Assembly: GCF_002042965.1 (NCBI RefSeq)
Contig: NZ_MZNT01000004.1
Span: 310,001-374,000 of the forward strand
Length of the DNA: 64,000 nt
Direction: 5' to 3'
From: Paenibacillus sp. 32352
GTDB taxonomy: Bacteria; Bacillota; Bacilli; Paenibacillales; NBRC-103111
This document shows positions 20,191 through 28,145 of the stretch, in pieces (position 1 is the first letter of the stretch; the number at the start of each line of letters is the position of its first letter). Position numbers and translations under genes: made by a program. The notes below the pieces were generated by a model. That model was given only the letters and a program-made list of their open reading frames with translations. It ran no database searches and was not told the origin of the DNA.

Positions 20191-20670
20191 CTAGGTGTGC
20201 TCGATCTCCATTCGTTCCAGTGAGCTCCAGTCTTCCTTGCCGAGCAGCTCCAGCTGCGCTTCAAGCAAAGTGCGGAAGCGGGTACGGTAGATGGAAGCCT
20301 GCTTTTTCAACTCCTCGATTTCAACCGCAATTTTCCGCGATTTTGCCAACGACTCATTGATAATACGATCCGCGTTCTTTTCCGCTTCTTTTATAATCAA
20401 CTGCGCTTCCTTCTTAGAATTGGCTTTGACTTCGTCCGCCGCTTCCTGTGCTATGATGATCGTTTTGCTCAACGTCTCCTCAATATTGGAGAAATGATCG
20501 AGCCGTTCTTGTATGGCGGCCAACTGATTCTGCAAATCCTTATTCTCACGGATCAGCGCCTCGTAATCCTTAATCACTTGATCCAAAAATTCATTGACCT
20601 GATCTTCATCGTAACCGCGGAAAGAACGGCCAAATTCTTTATTATGTATATCCAACGGTGTTAACGCCAT
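20191..20670 (-). CDS. divIVA: DivIVA
   Basis: A 159-residue coiled-coil protein that binds negatively curved membrane at poles and septa and positions division and sporulation proteins. The N-terminal lipid-binding domain is typical (LTPLDIHNKEFGRSFRGYDE at residues 3-22, then EFLDQVIKDYEAL), followed by two coiled-coil stretches (about 35-60 and 70-135). ATG follows AGGAGGTG. It sits between ileS and ylmH as in other Firmicutes. Confidence 0.95.
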   Translation of the reverse strand: MALTPLDIHNKEFGRSFRGYDEDQVNEFLDQVIKDYEALIRENKDLQNQLAAIQERLDHFSNIEETLSKTIIIAQEAADEVKANSKKEAQLIIKEAEKNADRIINESLAKSRKIAVEIEELKKQASIYRTRFRTLLEAQLELLGKEDWSSLERMEIEHT

Positions 20671-20770
20671 TGCTGCACCTCCTGAATATTTGCAACATTC
20701 CGAAATTGTTCTATGTCAGACACGTATTGCTATATTCGACAGCAGGCTGCATTTTCCTTCAATCTCCATA

Positions 20771-20806
20771 AAAAAAATCGGCAATCTATACATATTTGCC
20801 GATTTT
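20771..20806 (-). terminator. Terminator overlapping the 3' end of ylmH
   Basis: Minus strand AAAATCGGCAAA ... TTGCCGATTTTTTTT. The upstream arm is formed by the last codons of ylmH (stop at 20786), so the coding end is part of the terminator. divIVA should then have its own promoter in 20690-20760, which I could not pin down. Confidence 0.8.
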
Positions 20807-21577
20807 AACGCGGAATCTGCCTTTTTTGGTTAATCCTTCAATTTCGAGCACTTTAAAGCGTCCGAAGCCTTGCAAGGAAACGACGTCTCCGGCCCTTAAA
20901 GGCTTGCTCGGATCCTCTTCCTGCTTCCAATTCACCTTACATCTCCCGGCCTTGATCGGAATTAGGATTTTGGCGCGGCTCAAATGGTATACATCGCTTA
21001 CAATGCCATCCAATCGCAAGGATGCAACCGACAAGCCTATCTCCTCAAGCTTGGTATCGGCTACCATGAGCTTCTCCATCGGCAGCAGCTCCGTCTGGAC
21101 ATGCACCCGATGAACCTGCTGCAGGTTAAGCCGCATGTAATCCGCAACCTCATCAGCTACCAAAAAGTGGCAACCCTGATCCGATACGTGGATATCGCCG
21201 ATTTTGTCCCGTTTGATGCCAAGAGCCAGAATCGAGCCCATGTAATCGCTGTGATCGAGCTCCTTCAGCTTATCATCCAGCGATGTGACAGAGATGAGGC
21301 TGATCCCCATATCCTCATCCTCAAGGACACGATAGTCTGGAGCCACCAGTGCCCGCCGGCGCTCCGCATGCTCATGCCCCCCATCGAAGCGTACCTGTAC
21401 ATCCATGGTCCGATTCACCAGAGTGGAGAGAATGAACGCTTGCCGGGGATCCAGGAAATCGGTCAGCTTGACCGAATGCTGCTGAGCCCGTTCGACCCAT
21501 TCCGCCGCTTTGTCTACAAACCGGTGCTCGTCTGGATGAAAATGCGAGTAAATTTGATCTACATTCAATGCCATCAC
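20786..21577 (-). CDS. ylmH: YlmH, S4-domain RNA-binding protein
   Basis: A 263-residue protein of the YlmH family, with an N-terminal RNP-like region (about 10-95), a middle domain, and a C-terminal S4 RNA-binding domain (about 182-250; LDGIVSDVYHLSRAKILIPIKAGRCKVNW). In Bacillus YlmH acts on stalled ribosomes in quality control. The start is ambiguous: GTG at 21577 and ATG at 21574 lie within an AGGTGATGG stretch that itself looks like a Shine-Dalgarno sequence, so a TTG at 21568 is also possible. It abuts the yggT stop. Confidence 0.88.
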   Translation of the reverse strand: MMALNVDQIYSHFHPDEHRFVDKAAEWVERAQQHSVKLTDFLDPRQAFILSTLVNRTMDVQVRFDGGHEHAERRRALVAPDYRVLEDEDMGISLISVTSLDDKLKELDHSDYMGSILALGIKRDKIGDIHVSDQGCHFLVADEVADYMRLNLQQVHRVHVQTELLPMEKLMVADTKLEEIGLSVASLRLDGIVSDVYHLSRAKILIPIKAGRCKVNWKQEEDPSKPLRAGDVVSLQGFGRFKVLEIEGLTKKGRFRVKIGKYV

Positions 21578-21856
21578 CTATACAAAAAAGTTCACAATGG
21601 CACGAATGCCTTCGCCAATGAAACGAAGAGCGATTAATGCGATAATCGGGGAGATATCGATCATGCCGCCGATAGGTGGAATAAACCGTCTGAAGATGGA
21701 CAAGTAGGGCTCGCACAGCTTGCCTAAAATCTCACCAATAAAGCTATCTCTTGCGCTTGGAAGCCAGGAAAGCAGCACATAGGCGATCAGCATATATGTA
21801 TAAATTTCTATGAGCGTGTAAATGTATCCGTCAATCGTGGAATACAAGCTGTTCAC
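21578..21856 (-). CDS. ylmG: YggT-family membrane protein (YlmG)
   Basis: A 92-residue protein with two membrane segments (about residues 11-31 and 66-86), separated by the family loop SWLPSARDSFIGEILGKLCEPYLSIFRR-like, with RFIPPIGGMIDISPII. Members are linked to division and envelope organisation in the ylm cluster. The start is GTG at 21856 with a weak upstream signal, or TTG three codons later using GGGGTG as ribosome binding site. Confidence 0.88.
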   Translation of the reverse strand: MNSLYSTIDGYIYTLIEIYTYMLIAYVLLSWLPSARDSFIGEILGKLCEPYLSIFRRFIPPIGGMIDISPIIALIALRFIGEGIRAIVNFFV

Positions 21857-21873
21857 CCCGTTTTCAGTTAATG

Positions 21874-22302
21874 TTAATACCCGTCATGACCCAGTATTTC
21901 CGAGATGGAGCCATGAATTTCAACCGTATCCGGCGTACACAAAAAAATGTTAGGTCCAATCTTCGAAATCGAGCCGTTGAGCGCATACACCGTACCGCTA
22001 AGAAAGTCTACGATCCGTGTTGCTTGATCCGGCCGGACCAAATGCAGATTGACGACAACTGGACGGCGGGAGCGCAGATAATCGGCAATCTCCTGAGTGT
22101 CATCATAGGATTTGGGCTCGGTCAGCATCACCCTCACATTTTTTTGCGAGTGGATACTCACGACGTTATTCTTATTTCTACGCATTTCGGTCGGATTGGT
22201 TTCAGGTTCTTCCGGCTGCTGCTCGACAACCCGCTCGCGCTCCACCACTTCTTCTTCATCTTGTAATCCCAAGAAGTTCATGAATTTGTTCATGACGCTC
22301 AT
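21874..22302 (-). CDS. sepF: SepF, FtsZ-associated division protein
   Basis: A 142-residue protein. An N-terminal amphipathic helix (MNKFMNFLGL) would bind membrane; an acidic linker follows (EEEVVERERVVEQQPEEPET), then the SepF core from about 60 to 142 (EPKSYDDTQEIADYLRSRRPVVVNL; DFLSGTVYALNGSISKIGPNIFLCTP). SepF bundles FtsZ filaments and tethers them by binding the FtsZ C-terminal tail, which is encoded at 28146. ATG follows AAGGAGGAGAGG. Upstream lies a run of double-hairpin repeats. Confidence 0.95.
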   Translation of the reverse strand: MSVMNKFMNFLGLQDEEEVVERERVVEQQPEEPETNPTEMRRNKNNVVSIHSQKNVRVMLTEPKSYDDTQEIADYLRSRRPVVVNLHLVRPDQATRIVDFLSGTVYALNGSISKIGPNIFLCTPDTVEIHGSISEILGHDGY

Positions 22303-22318
22303 GTCCTCTCCTCCTTAG

Positions 22319-22433
22319 AGTTTCACCGTAGGTGAAACTAACTTCGTAAGCATTCTCCGAGTTTCACCGTAGGTGAAACTTACTTCGTAAGCATTTACTG
22401 AGTTTCACCTACGGTGAAACTTGCATCGCAAGC
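22319..22433. repeat. Three tandem double-hairpin repeats between ylmE and sepF
   Basis: Three units start at 22319, 22360 and 22401, exactly 41 bp apart. Each has AGTTTCACC, a three-base loop (GTA, GTA, TAC) and GGTGAAACT, then a mini-hairpin (TAACTTCGTAA, TTACTTCGTAA, TTGCATCGCAA) and GC(AT). In unit 3 the mini-hairpin has compensating changes TTAC/GTAA to TTGC/GCAA. The array fills the whole 139-base gap. Confidence 0.85.
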
Positions 22434-22441
22434 TTATCTTG

Positions 22442-23125
22442 TTATTCCTTACCCACGAGAACGGATCCCAAACGGACCCAGGTTGCTCCTTCTTCAATCG
22501 CAATCTCGAAATCGTTGGACATTCCCATCGATAAATGAGGCACCTCGTAGCCGAGAGCTTTCTCGAGATTCATTTCATCCCTCAATTCCCTAAGCCGGCG
22601 GAATACCGGACGGGTCGCTTTCGGCTCAGCCTCATAAGGAGCCATTGTCATGAGACCGACGATGCGGATGTTCTTCAGTTCCCGGATCGCCTCGATAAAT
22701 GCATTCAGCTCTTCCGGAGGCAATCCGTACTTCGTCTCCTCCCCGGAAACATTCAGCTGGATGAAGCATTGGGCCGTTATCCCCATAGCGGCTGCCTTTT
22801 TATCCACTTCCTTGGCAAGGGAAAGCCTGTCCAGAGAATGGATATAAGCGAATTTCCCCACGACATCCTTGACTTTATTCGTCTGCAGATGACCGATAAA
22901 GTGCCAGGTCCCTTGATGGCCGAACGCTTCCCATTTGGCCTGTGCGTCCTGCCACCGATTTTCCCCGATATGATGGAGTCCCTGCTCAAGCACCCTTCCC
23001 GTGGTTTCCAGCGAAACATATTTGGTTACCGCAATAATATGAACCTCGTTACGATCACGTCCGGCACGGGCGCATGCTTGGGCTATTCTGTCTTCTACAT
23101 ATGGTATAGTTTGCGTCAATTGCAA
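22442..23125 (-). CDS. ylmE: YggS-family PLP-homeostasis protein (YlmE)
   Basis: A 227-residue alanine-racemase-fold protein that binds pyridoxal phosphate and helps keep PLP levels balanced; no enzymatic reaction is established for the family. PLP lysine is Lys35 in IIAVTKYVS; HFIGHLQTNKVKDV, YGLPPEEL and LSMGMSNDFEIAIEEGATWVRLGS are diagnostic. Start is TTG at 23125 with AGGTGA nine bases upstream. Member of the ylm group with sepF. Confidence 0.94.
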   Translation of the reverse strand: MQLTQTIPYVEDRIAQACARAGRDRNEVHIIAVTKYVSLETTGRVLEQGLHHIGENRWQDAQAKWEAFGHQGTWHFIGHLQTNKVKDVVGKFAYIHSLDRLSLAKEVDKKAAAMGITAQCFIQLNVSGEETKYGLPPEELNAFIEAIRELKNIRIVGLMTMAPYEAEPKATRPVFRRLRELRDEMNLEKALGYEVPHLSMGMSNDFEIAIEEGATWVRLGSVLVGKE

Positions 23126-23154
23126 AACGTGAAGTCACCTCAATTCCTATCCAC

Positions 23155-24012
23155 CTATTCATGCAGGCCGATCCATGCAGCCATTCTGCCCGTCTTCCCG
23201 CCTTCCTTGCGGTGCGAAAAAAACAAATCGGTGCGGCAGCTCGTGCATAAACTACTTATTTCGATATGTGACGGCAAAATTCCTGCTTTTATCATAATTT
23301 GTCGGTTCATTTGTTGCAAGCTTAAGTTATATTTCCCGTTTTCCTTGATTTCATAGATAGGTGCCGCTTGCTCCCCTTGCTGATTGACCATATTCAATTC
23401 ATCCATCGTATGTTGAATCTGGGAAATCACCTTATCGTCAACCTCATAGCAGCAGGCTTGGATGGAAGGACCTATTGCCGCAAGCAGCCTCTCCGCCTTG
23501 GTCCCATATTGACGTTCCATAGCTTCCACCGTCTTGCGGGCGATCTGCAGAACGGTACCTTTCCAGCCTGCGTGAGCCAAACCGACAGCCCGATGGACCG
23601 GGTCGAAAAAAAACAACGGAACACAATCCGCAAACAAGGCATGTAAAAAAATTCCCGGCTCATTCGTAATAAAGGCGTCCTTGGATTGAATCGCCTCTTC
23701 CCTAGACAATGTTCCCGCACCCGCATGCTCGCGCGTCACAACCTGAACCTCGTTTCCGTGAACCTGCTCAGCGTATGTGCTGTCTTGCAGCTCTATGTTC
23801 AAGGCTTCGGCCAGCCGTTCCCTATTGACGATGACATCCTCTGGCTGATCCATGACATGAAGTCCGCAGTTCAGGCTGCTGAACTCCTTCTTGCTTACGC
23901 CACCGTGACGGGAAGTAAAGCCGGCCGTTAAACCTATTGCCTGATCCATCCATTGCTTGATAAAAAACAGCTCGCATCCGTTCTCCACTTTTTGCAGCAC
24001 AAATGGTTCCAT
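23155..24012 (-). CDS. pgeF: PgeF/YfiH family (YlmD), peptidoglycan editing factor
   Basis: A 285-residue protein of the former multicopper-oxidase-like family, now linked to purine nucleoside phosphorolysis and peptidoglycan editing. The motifs TSRHGGVSKKEFSSLNCGLH, ADCVPLFFFDP, VGLAHAGWKGT, IGPSIQACCYEV and TGRMAAWIGL give the metal-binding cysteine and histidines. I start at the ATG of MEPFVLQKV, which follows GGGAG; a 36-codon upstream extension is open but not family-like. Confidence 0.93.
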   Translation of the reverse strand: MEPFVLQKVENGCELFFIKQWMDQAIGLTAGFTSRHGGVSKKEFSSLNCGLHVMDQPEDVIVNRERLAEALNIELQDSTYAEQVHGNEVQVVTREHAGAGTLSREEAIQSKDAFITNEPGIFLHALFADCVPLFFFDPVHRAVGLAHAGWKGTVLQIARKTVEAMERQYGTKAERLLAAIGPSIQACCYEVDDKVISQIQHTMDELNMVNQQGEQAAPIYEIKENGKYNLSLQQMNRQIMIKAGILPSHIEISSLCTSCRTDLFFSHRKEGGKTGRMAAWIGLHE

Positions 24013-24184
24013 CCTTGCGACTCCCTTCGTCTCTCGGTATCCGTTTACCAAACACTCCCTATCAGTATACACGAAAATTAGGCAAAACCTCAAAAAAACT
24101 ATAACGAAAAAACAGCACACTACCCGATAAGCTCCGCTTGATTAACGGCATGCTCTCGTTCGTGTGCCTTTCCATGAAGTTCAT

Positions 24185-24487
24185 TTATCCCCGATACTGC
24201 CGGTTATATTCATACACAGTCGTATCCGTTTCCTCCTGCTGCCGGTAACTGCGAACATCATCCAGCTTCACCAGCACGACATCCATTCCGATTTTTACAA
24301 TGTTTTTCCACGGGATCACGACATCCGTAGAGCCGCCGAACCAGCCAAACAATCGGCCGCTGCTCGGCACAACGATGGACTCGATTCTTCCCTGGCGGAG
24401 ATCCAGCTCCAAGTCGCTAATTTGCCCGAGCTTTTTACCGTCCACAATATTGATAACGTCCTTGGTTTGAAAGTCCGATATTTTCAC
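24185..24487 (-). CDS. YlmC/YmxH-family PRC-barrel sporulation protein
   Basis: About 100 residues with one PRC-barrel domain (VKISDFQTKDVINIVDGKKLGQISDLELD at the start; VIPWKNIVKIGMDVVLV in the middle). I use the GTG start after GGTGG because it gives the family N-terminus; an ATG eight codons upstream has no good ribosome binding site. In Bacillus the related genes lie in the ylm region and are sporulation-expressed; the molecular role is unknown. The C-terminus is rich in Glu, Asp, Arg and Tyr. Confidence 0.85.
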   Translation of the reverse strand: MKISDFQTKDVINIVDGKKLGQISDLELDLRQGRIESIVVPSSGRLFGWFGGSTDVVIPWKNIVKIGMDVVLVKLDDVRSYRQQEETDTTVYEYNRQYRG

Positions 24488-24597
24488 GCTGCAACCACCA
24501 CGTATTCTCATGGATTCTTGACCTGCCGCATAACCTCGCTTTTCCTGCCTCTTATAGATACTATATGTGAGAGTTGGGCAAAATGTCCTTCTTCATG

Positions 24598-24636
24598 AAA
24601 AAAAGACCCACTCCTTGTTGCTTTATGAGTCGGTCT
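24598..24636 (-). terminator. Terminator of sigG
   Basis: Minus strand AGACCGACTC ... GAGTGGGTCT (one mismatch; 24636-24604), then seven T, 36 bases after the sigG stop. Confidence 0.8.
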
Positions 24637-24671
24637 AGTTTGGTTTTAAGGTCAGGCGCTCTAAGCGCGAA

Positions 24672-25454
24672 TTAATTTTTCACATGCTTCTGCATTTGTG
24701 AAATAGCTGATTTTTCCAACCGGGATACTTGTGCTTGTGAGATACCAATCTCATCTGCGACCTCCATTTGGGTCTTACCGTCAAAAAAGCGCATGGACAA
24801 GATCATTTTTTCCCGGTCATTGAGCTTCCGCATCGCTTCCCGCAGGGCAATGCCTTCAATCCACGATACATCCTTGTTGCGGTCGTCGCTGATCTGATCC
24901 ATCACGTAGATCGGATCTCCTCCGTCGTGGTAGATCGGTTCAAATAACGATACAGGGTCCTGGATGGCATCCAGCGCAAATACCACGTCTTCCTTAGGCA
25001 CGTTAAGCGCTTCGGAAATTTCATAAATCGTTGGCTCACGTGAGTTCTGATTCGTCAGGCTATCGCGGACCTGCAGCGCCTTGTACGCAATATCACGCAG
25101 GGAGCGCGATACCCGGATCGGATTGTTATCGCGTAAATAGCGGCGGATTTCACCGATAATCATCGGTACGGCATACGTAGAAAATTTAACATTTTGACTC
25201 AAATCAAAGTTATCAATTGCTTTCATCAGTCCGATACAGCCTACTTGAAACAGATCATCCACATATTCACCACGATTGTTAAACCGCTGGATAACGCTGA
25301 GCACCAACCGCAGATTGCCGTTTACCAATTTCTCTCTTGCCGTTCGTTCATTATTAGTTTGAAGCTGAACGAATAATTCACGCATTTCCGCGTTGGTCAG
25401 AACAGGTAGCTTTGCAGTATCGACACCGCAAATCTCGACTTTGTTTCGGGTCAC
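24672..25454 (-). CDS. sigG: RNA polymerase sigma-G (late forespore)
   Basis: Forespore sigma factor that switches on late spore genes after engulfment. The 260-residue sigma-70 protein begins with the SigG signature MTRNKVEICGVDTAKLPVL and has region 2 (VQRFNNRGEYVDDLFQVGCIGLMKAIDNFD), region 3 and region 4 with the helix-turn-helix QMEVADEIGISQAQVSRLEK near the end. The start is GTG with GGGAGG 8 bases upstream. The leader carries a hairpin overlapping a candidate sigma-F promoter; both are features known to restrain sigG translation in Bacillus. It follows sigE by 172 bases without a terminator. Confidence 0.97.
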   Translation of the reverse strand: MTRNKVEICGVDTAKLPVLTNAEMRELFVQLQTNNERTAREKLVNGNLRLVLSVIQRFNNRGEYVDDLFQVGCIGLMKAIDNFDLSQNVKFSTYAVPMIIGEIRRYLRDNNPIRVSRSLRDIAYKALQVRDSLTNQNSREPTIYEISEALNVPKEDVVFALDAIQDPVSLFEPIYHDGGDPIYVMDQISDDRNKDVSWIEGIALREAMRKLNDREKMILSMRFFDGKTQMEVADEIGISQAQVSRLEKSAISQMQKHVKN

Positions 25455-25468
25455 CGTGATTACCTCCC

Positions 25469-25499
25469 AAGGAGAAACATTACTGTTAATTATCTCCTT
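25469..25499 (-). promoter_or_regulatory. Hairpin in the sigG leader
   Basis: Minus strand AAGGAGA (25499-25493) pairs with TCTCCTT (25475-25469), ending directly at the GGGAGG ribosome binding site of sigG. Only transcripts starting upstream (read-through from spoIIG) contain both arms. Confidence 0.65.
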
Positions 25500-25516
25500 G
25501 AGATGCTTTTTTATGC
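25488..25516 (-). promoter_or_regulatory. Candidate sigma-F promoter of sigG
   Basis: Minus strand GCATA (25516-25512), 14 bases, GGAGATAATT (25497-25488), fitting the sigma-F pattern GYATA ... GGnnAnAnT. It lies about 35 bases before the sigG start. Confidence 0.5.
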
Positions 25517-25626
25517 GCTGTCTCCCCCTGCCCTGTACCCTTGCGGGAAGGACCGATGCGTTTCAAAAACCAATCAAATCAAGCACGGATTCGCTTACAA
25601 ACGATTTAAAAAAACTTTTTTCCAGT

Positions 25627-26349
25627 TTACACCATTTTATTGAACTCTTTGCGCAGCCTTTTAATGATGCGTTTTTCCAGGCGTGATATATAGGATTGAG
25701 ATATGCCCAGCATATCGGCCACATCTTTCTGCGTCTTCTCTTCCCCGTCCTGCAGACCGAATCGAAGCTCCATAATAGTGCGCTCGCGTTCCGTCAGCTT
25801 ATCCAGCGCCTTATGCAGCAGCTTGCGGTCCACCTGCTCCTCAATGTTCCGATAAATCGTATCATTCTCGGTGCCCAGTACATCGGATAGCAGCAGCTCG
25901 TTGCCGTCCCAATCGATATTTAGCGGCTCATCGAAGGATACCTCGGTACGAATTTTACTGTTACGGCGCAAGTACATCAAAATTTCATTTTCAATGCATC
26001 GCGATGCGTAGGTGGCCAGCTTGATTTTTTTCTCCGGATCAAACGTATTGACCGCTTTGATTAAACCGATCGCGCCAATGGACACAAGATCTTCTATGTT
26101 GATCCCCGTGTTCTCAAACTTCCTGGCTATGTAGACAACCAGCCGCAAATTTCTTTCTATGAGCATCGCACGGATGGCCGCATCTCCGGAAGGAAGCTTT
26201 TCCAGCAAATATTCTTCCTCTTCGCGTGTCAGTGGAGGCGGCAGCGCTTCACTTCCGCCTATGTAATAGATTTCCTCCCCTTTTAATCCAAGAAACAGCA
26301 AAAGACGGAAATAATAGATTTGCAGAATGAGCTTCAACTTCAAGAGCAT
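25627..26349 (-). CDS. sigE: RNA polymerase sigma-E (mother cell), pro-form
   Basis: Early mother-cell sigma factor, made as an inactive precursor. The 240-residue protein has the hydrophobic/basic pro-sequence (residues 1-27, ending near GEEIYYIGG) that SpoIIGA removes. Region 2 ([39 protein letters not shown]), and region 4 with [20 protein letters not shown], are typical. ATG follows AAGGAGG. It is co-transcribed with spoIIGA, 71 bases upstream, and sigG follows. Confidence 0.97.
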   Translation of the reverse strand: MLLKLKLILQIYYFRLLLFLGLKGEEIYYIGGSEALPPPLTREEEEYLLEKLPSGDAAIRAMLIERNLRLVVYIARKFENTGINIEDLVSIGAIGLIKAVNTFDPEKKIKLATYASRCIENEILMYLRRNSKIRTEVSFDEPLNIDWDGNELLLSDVLGTENDTIYRNIEEQVDRKLLHKALDKLTERERTIMELRFGLQDGEEKTQKDVADMLGISQSYISRLEKRIIKRLRKEFNKMV

Positions 26350-26420
26350 AATCGTGTTCCTCCTTAGCGTTTGCGGTTTGGTTTCTCTAAGCTGTAAGCC
26401 TAGAACGGGGCAAGCATGAG

Positions 26421-27341
26421 CTATTCGTTGTGCAGCAAATTCGGATGAATAATGGCCTGGTACGCATTGTCTGCGCTTAATTTGCCTCCATCTAGTCCGA
26501 TCAGAACCTTAAGAGCTTCAAATTGCTTGTCATTATGAGTAATGACTACGCGATCCGGTTTAATTGCAAGCATGAACTGTGTACTGCGGTTGACGCCACG
26601 GTAAGGAACCAGCCGCAAGCGATCCTGCCATTCAAATTCGTCAGTTCCAATAGCGCTCACAATCTGATCGACCTCGGACCGCTCGATCCGTTTTTTCCAA
26701 GATTCAGGGATTTTCTCCCCCCATTGGGACAGCTCCATGACCATGACTGGCGTTTTCGTCAGCGGATCGTACAGCTGATTCCCCGTATCGATCAATCCGG
26801 TGCAGCTGGATTCAAACTGGTCGATATGCACGTCCACTTTTGCCATATACGAGGCCATTTCTTCCTTTCGTTTGGAGGCTTGCTGGACATGGCGAAACAG
26901 CCAAATCGAGAGAAACAGCACTACAATGATGAACAGCAGCCCTATTTGCAGCCTGTGCTCCACACCTCCGGATTGCGTAAACAAAATACCGTTTATGACC
27001 TCGCCGGACGACATCCAGAAATAATGCACTCCTATGATAGCTCCGGCGGCAACAAAGTTAATAACGTAAAAAGCACCTACGTTTCGCCAAAAATGCTGAA
27101 GCCCGCCATAGCCGTATGCGGTCAATATCATAATGAGGGACAATATAAATTTGACGGCAAACGTGAACATAAACGACAATGGAGGAAAAAACAAAAGCAC
27201 TACGTAAGCTCCCCCAATAGCAGCGGAACAGAGCAGCCTCCACCAGCGGAACTGCAGCCTTCTCACTTTGGTCGTAGCCATTAGCAGAACCGCATCAATC
27301 AGCATGTTGACCAGGAAAATGAGATCTACATATACTACCAT
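26421..27341 (-). CDS. spoIIGA: SpoIIGA, sigma-E precursor processing protease
   Basis: Membrane aspartic protease that cleaves pro-sigma-E in the mother cell after a signal from the forespore. The 306-residue protein has five N-terminal membrane segments (within residues 1-150) and a C-terminal protease domain with the Asp-Thr-Gly triad at 185-187 ([13 protein letters not shown]). I start at the ATG of [10 protein letters not shown] after GGGAGG; a 13-codon upstream extension is not supported. Confidence 0.96.
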   Translation of the reverse strand: MVVYVDLIFLVNMLIDAVLLMATTKVRRLQFRWWRLLCSAAIGGAYVVLLFFPPLSFMFTFAVKFILSLIMILTAYGYGGLQHFWRNVGAFYVINFVAAGAIIGVHYFWMSSGEVINGILFTQSGGVEHRLQIGLLFIIVVLFLSIWLFRHVQQASKRKEEMASYMAKVDVHIDQFESSCTGLIDTGNQLYDPLTKTPVMVMELSQWGEKIPESWKKRIERSEVDQIVSAIGTDEFEWQDRLRLVPYRGVNRSTQFMLAIKPDRVVITHNDKQFEALKVLIGLDGGKLSADNAYQAIIHPNLLHNE

Positions 27342-27395
27342 TTTCCCTACCTCCCGGTACCCTCTGCATCGGTTGAGCATTCATGTGATGAGACA

Positions 27396-27462
27396 AGTAT
27401 ATAGTAAGCTTATTCCAAAGTCTGTCTAAACTTGCCGAGCCGGGAGTACTTTTTTTGTCAAT
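27396..27462 (-). promoter_or_regulatory. Candidate Spo0A-controlled spoIIG promoter
   Basis: Minus strand TAGACA (27428-27423), 21 bases, TATACT (27401-27396): an unusually long spacer like the 22 bases of the Bacillus spoIIG promoter. Two Spo0A-box-like sites are present, TTTGTCAAT (27454-27462) and TCTGTCTAA (27421-27429), the second overlapping the -35 element as in Bacillus. Confidence 0.5.
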
Positions 27463-27477
27463 TGGTGGAATCGGGTT

Positions 27478-27924
27478 CTATTCCTTCAGCTTCTCTATAA
27501 ACCTCACTCCATACTGCCTGCACAGCTCTTTCTCGGCCTGTGAAGGGGATAGCTCGATCTTGAGTCCATCCAGCGCAATCTCTGCTCCGAGCTCCTGCAG
27601 CTTGGCTGTAAGAGTGTCTACGGCAGCGCCGTACTCGGCGTAGGAGGAATCGCAAGAGCCGAACACAGCCGCCTTCTTGCCGCTCAGATCCAGCTCATCA
27701 AGCTCCTCAAAGAAATCGAGAAACTCATCTGGCAGTTCGCCGTCTCCCCAGGTATAGGCGCCCAGCAAAATGCCGTCGTATTGCAGCAGCTCGCTACCGC
27801 TGGAATCCATCACGTATTTTTGCGTTACATCGCCGCCAGCTTCACGTATCCCTTCTGCTATTTCATCCGCTATAGCCTCGGTGTTGCCTGTCATGCTTGC
27901 GAAAATCATGACGATCTTTGACAT
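27478..27924 (-). CDS. Short-chain flavodoxin
   Basis: A 148-residue FMN-binding electron carrier that can replace ferredoxin when iron is short. The FMN phosphate loop is SMTGNTE (residues 10-16), the isoalloxazine loops are GAYTWGDGELPDEF (about 57-70) and FGSCDSSYAEYGAAVD (about 88-103). ATG of MSKIVMIFAS follows GGAGGG. The promoter overlaps a perfect Fur box and a second lies downstream of it, so it should be induced by iron starvation. It stands alone between spoIIGA and ftsZ, with the ftsZ terminator behind its promoter. Confidence 0.95.
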   Translation of the reverse strand: MSKIVMIFASMTGNTEAIADEIAEGIREAGGDVTQKYVMDSSGSELLQYDGILLGAYTWGDGELPDEFLDFFEELDELDLSGKKAAVFGSCDSSYAEYGAAVDTLTAKLQELGAEIALDGLKIELSPSQAEKELCRQYGVRFIEKLKE

Positions 27925-27963
27925 GGTAATCCCTCCACGATAATATTTTAACAAGACACTTAA

Positions 27964-27986
27964 TTGATAATGATTATTATTATCAA
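27964..27986. promoter_or_regulatory. Fur box 1 of the flavodoxin gene
   Basis: TTGATAATGATTA-TTATTATCAA matches the GATAATGATTATCATTATC Fur consensus closely; it lies in the transcribed leader, 40-60 bases before the start codon. Confidence 0.8.
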
Positions 27987-28005
27987 TAAATTAGTGCCGT
28001 TGTAA

Positions 28006-28034
28006 ATGATAATGATTATCAATTGTCTTGTCAA
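28006..28034 (-). promoter_or_regulatory. Promoter of the flavodoxin gene with Fur box 2
   Basis: Minus strand TTGACA (28034-28029), 17 bases, TATCAT (28011-28006). The 15-bp perfect palindrome TGATAATGATTATCA (28007-28021) covers the -10 region, so Fur-Fe would block RNA polymerase. Confidence 0.85.
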
Positions 28035-28066
28035 CACTTTCCTTTCTATCATTTATGCATTAAAGA

Positions 28067-28110
28067 AACAACAAAAGCCCCTCAAACCATCCAAAATGGT
28101 TAAGGGGCTC
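28067..28110 (-). terminator. Terminator of ftsZ
   Basis: Minus strand AGCCCCT ... AGGGGCT (28109-28103 with 28082-28076), extended inside by AACCAT/ATGGTT, followed by TTTTGTTGTTT. Confidence 0.85.
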
Positions 28111-28145
28111 TTACATTCGAAATTTAGTTATTGCCTCGGAACAGA

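Noticed and set aside
22319..22433. Tandem repeats as a CRISPR array
   Set aside because: Units are contiguous hairpins 41 bp apart without unique spacers, only three copies, and no cas genes are near.
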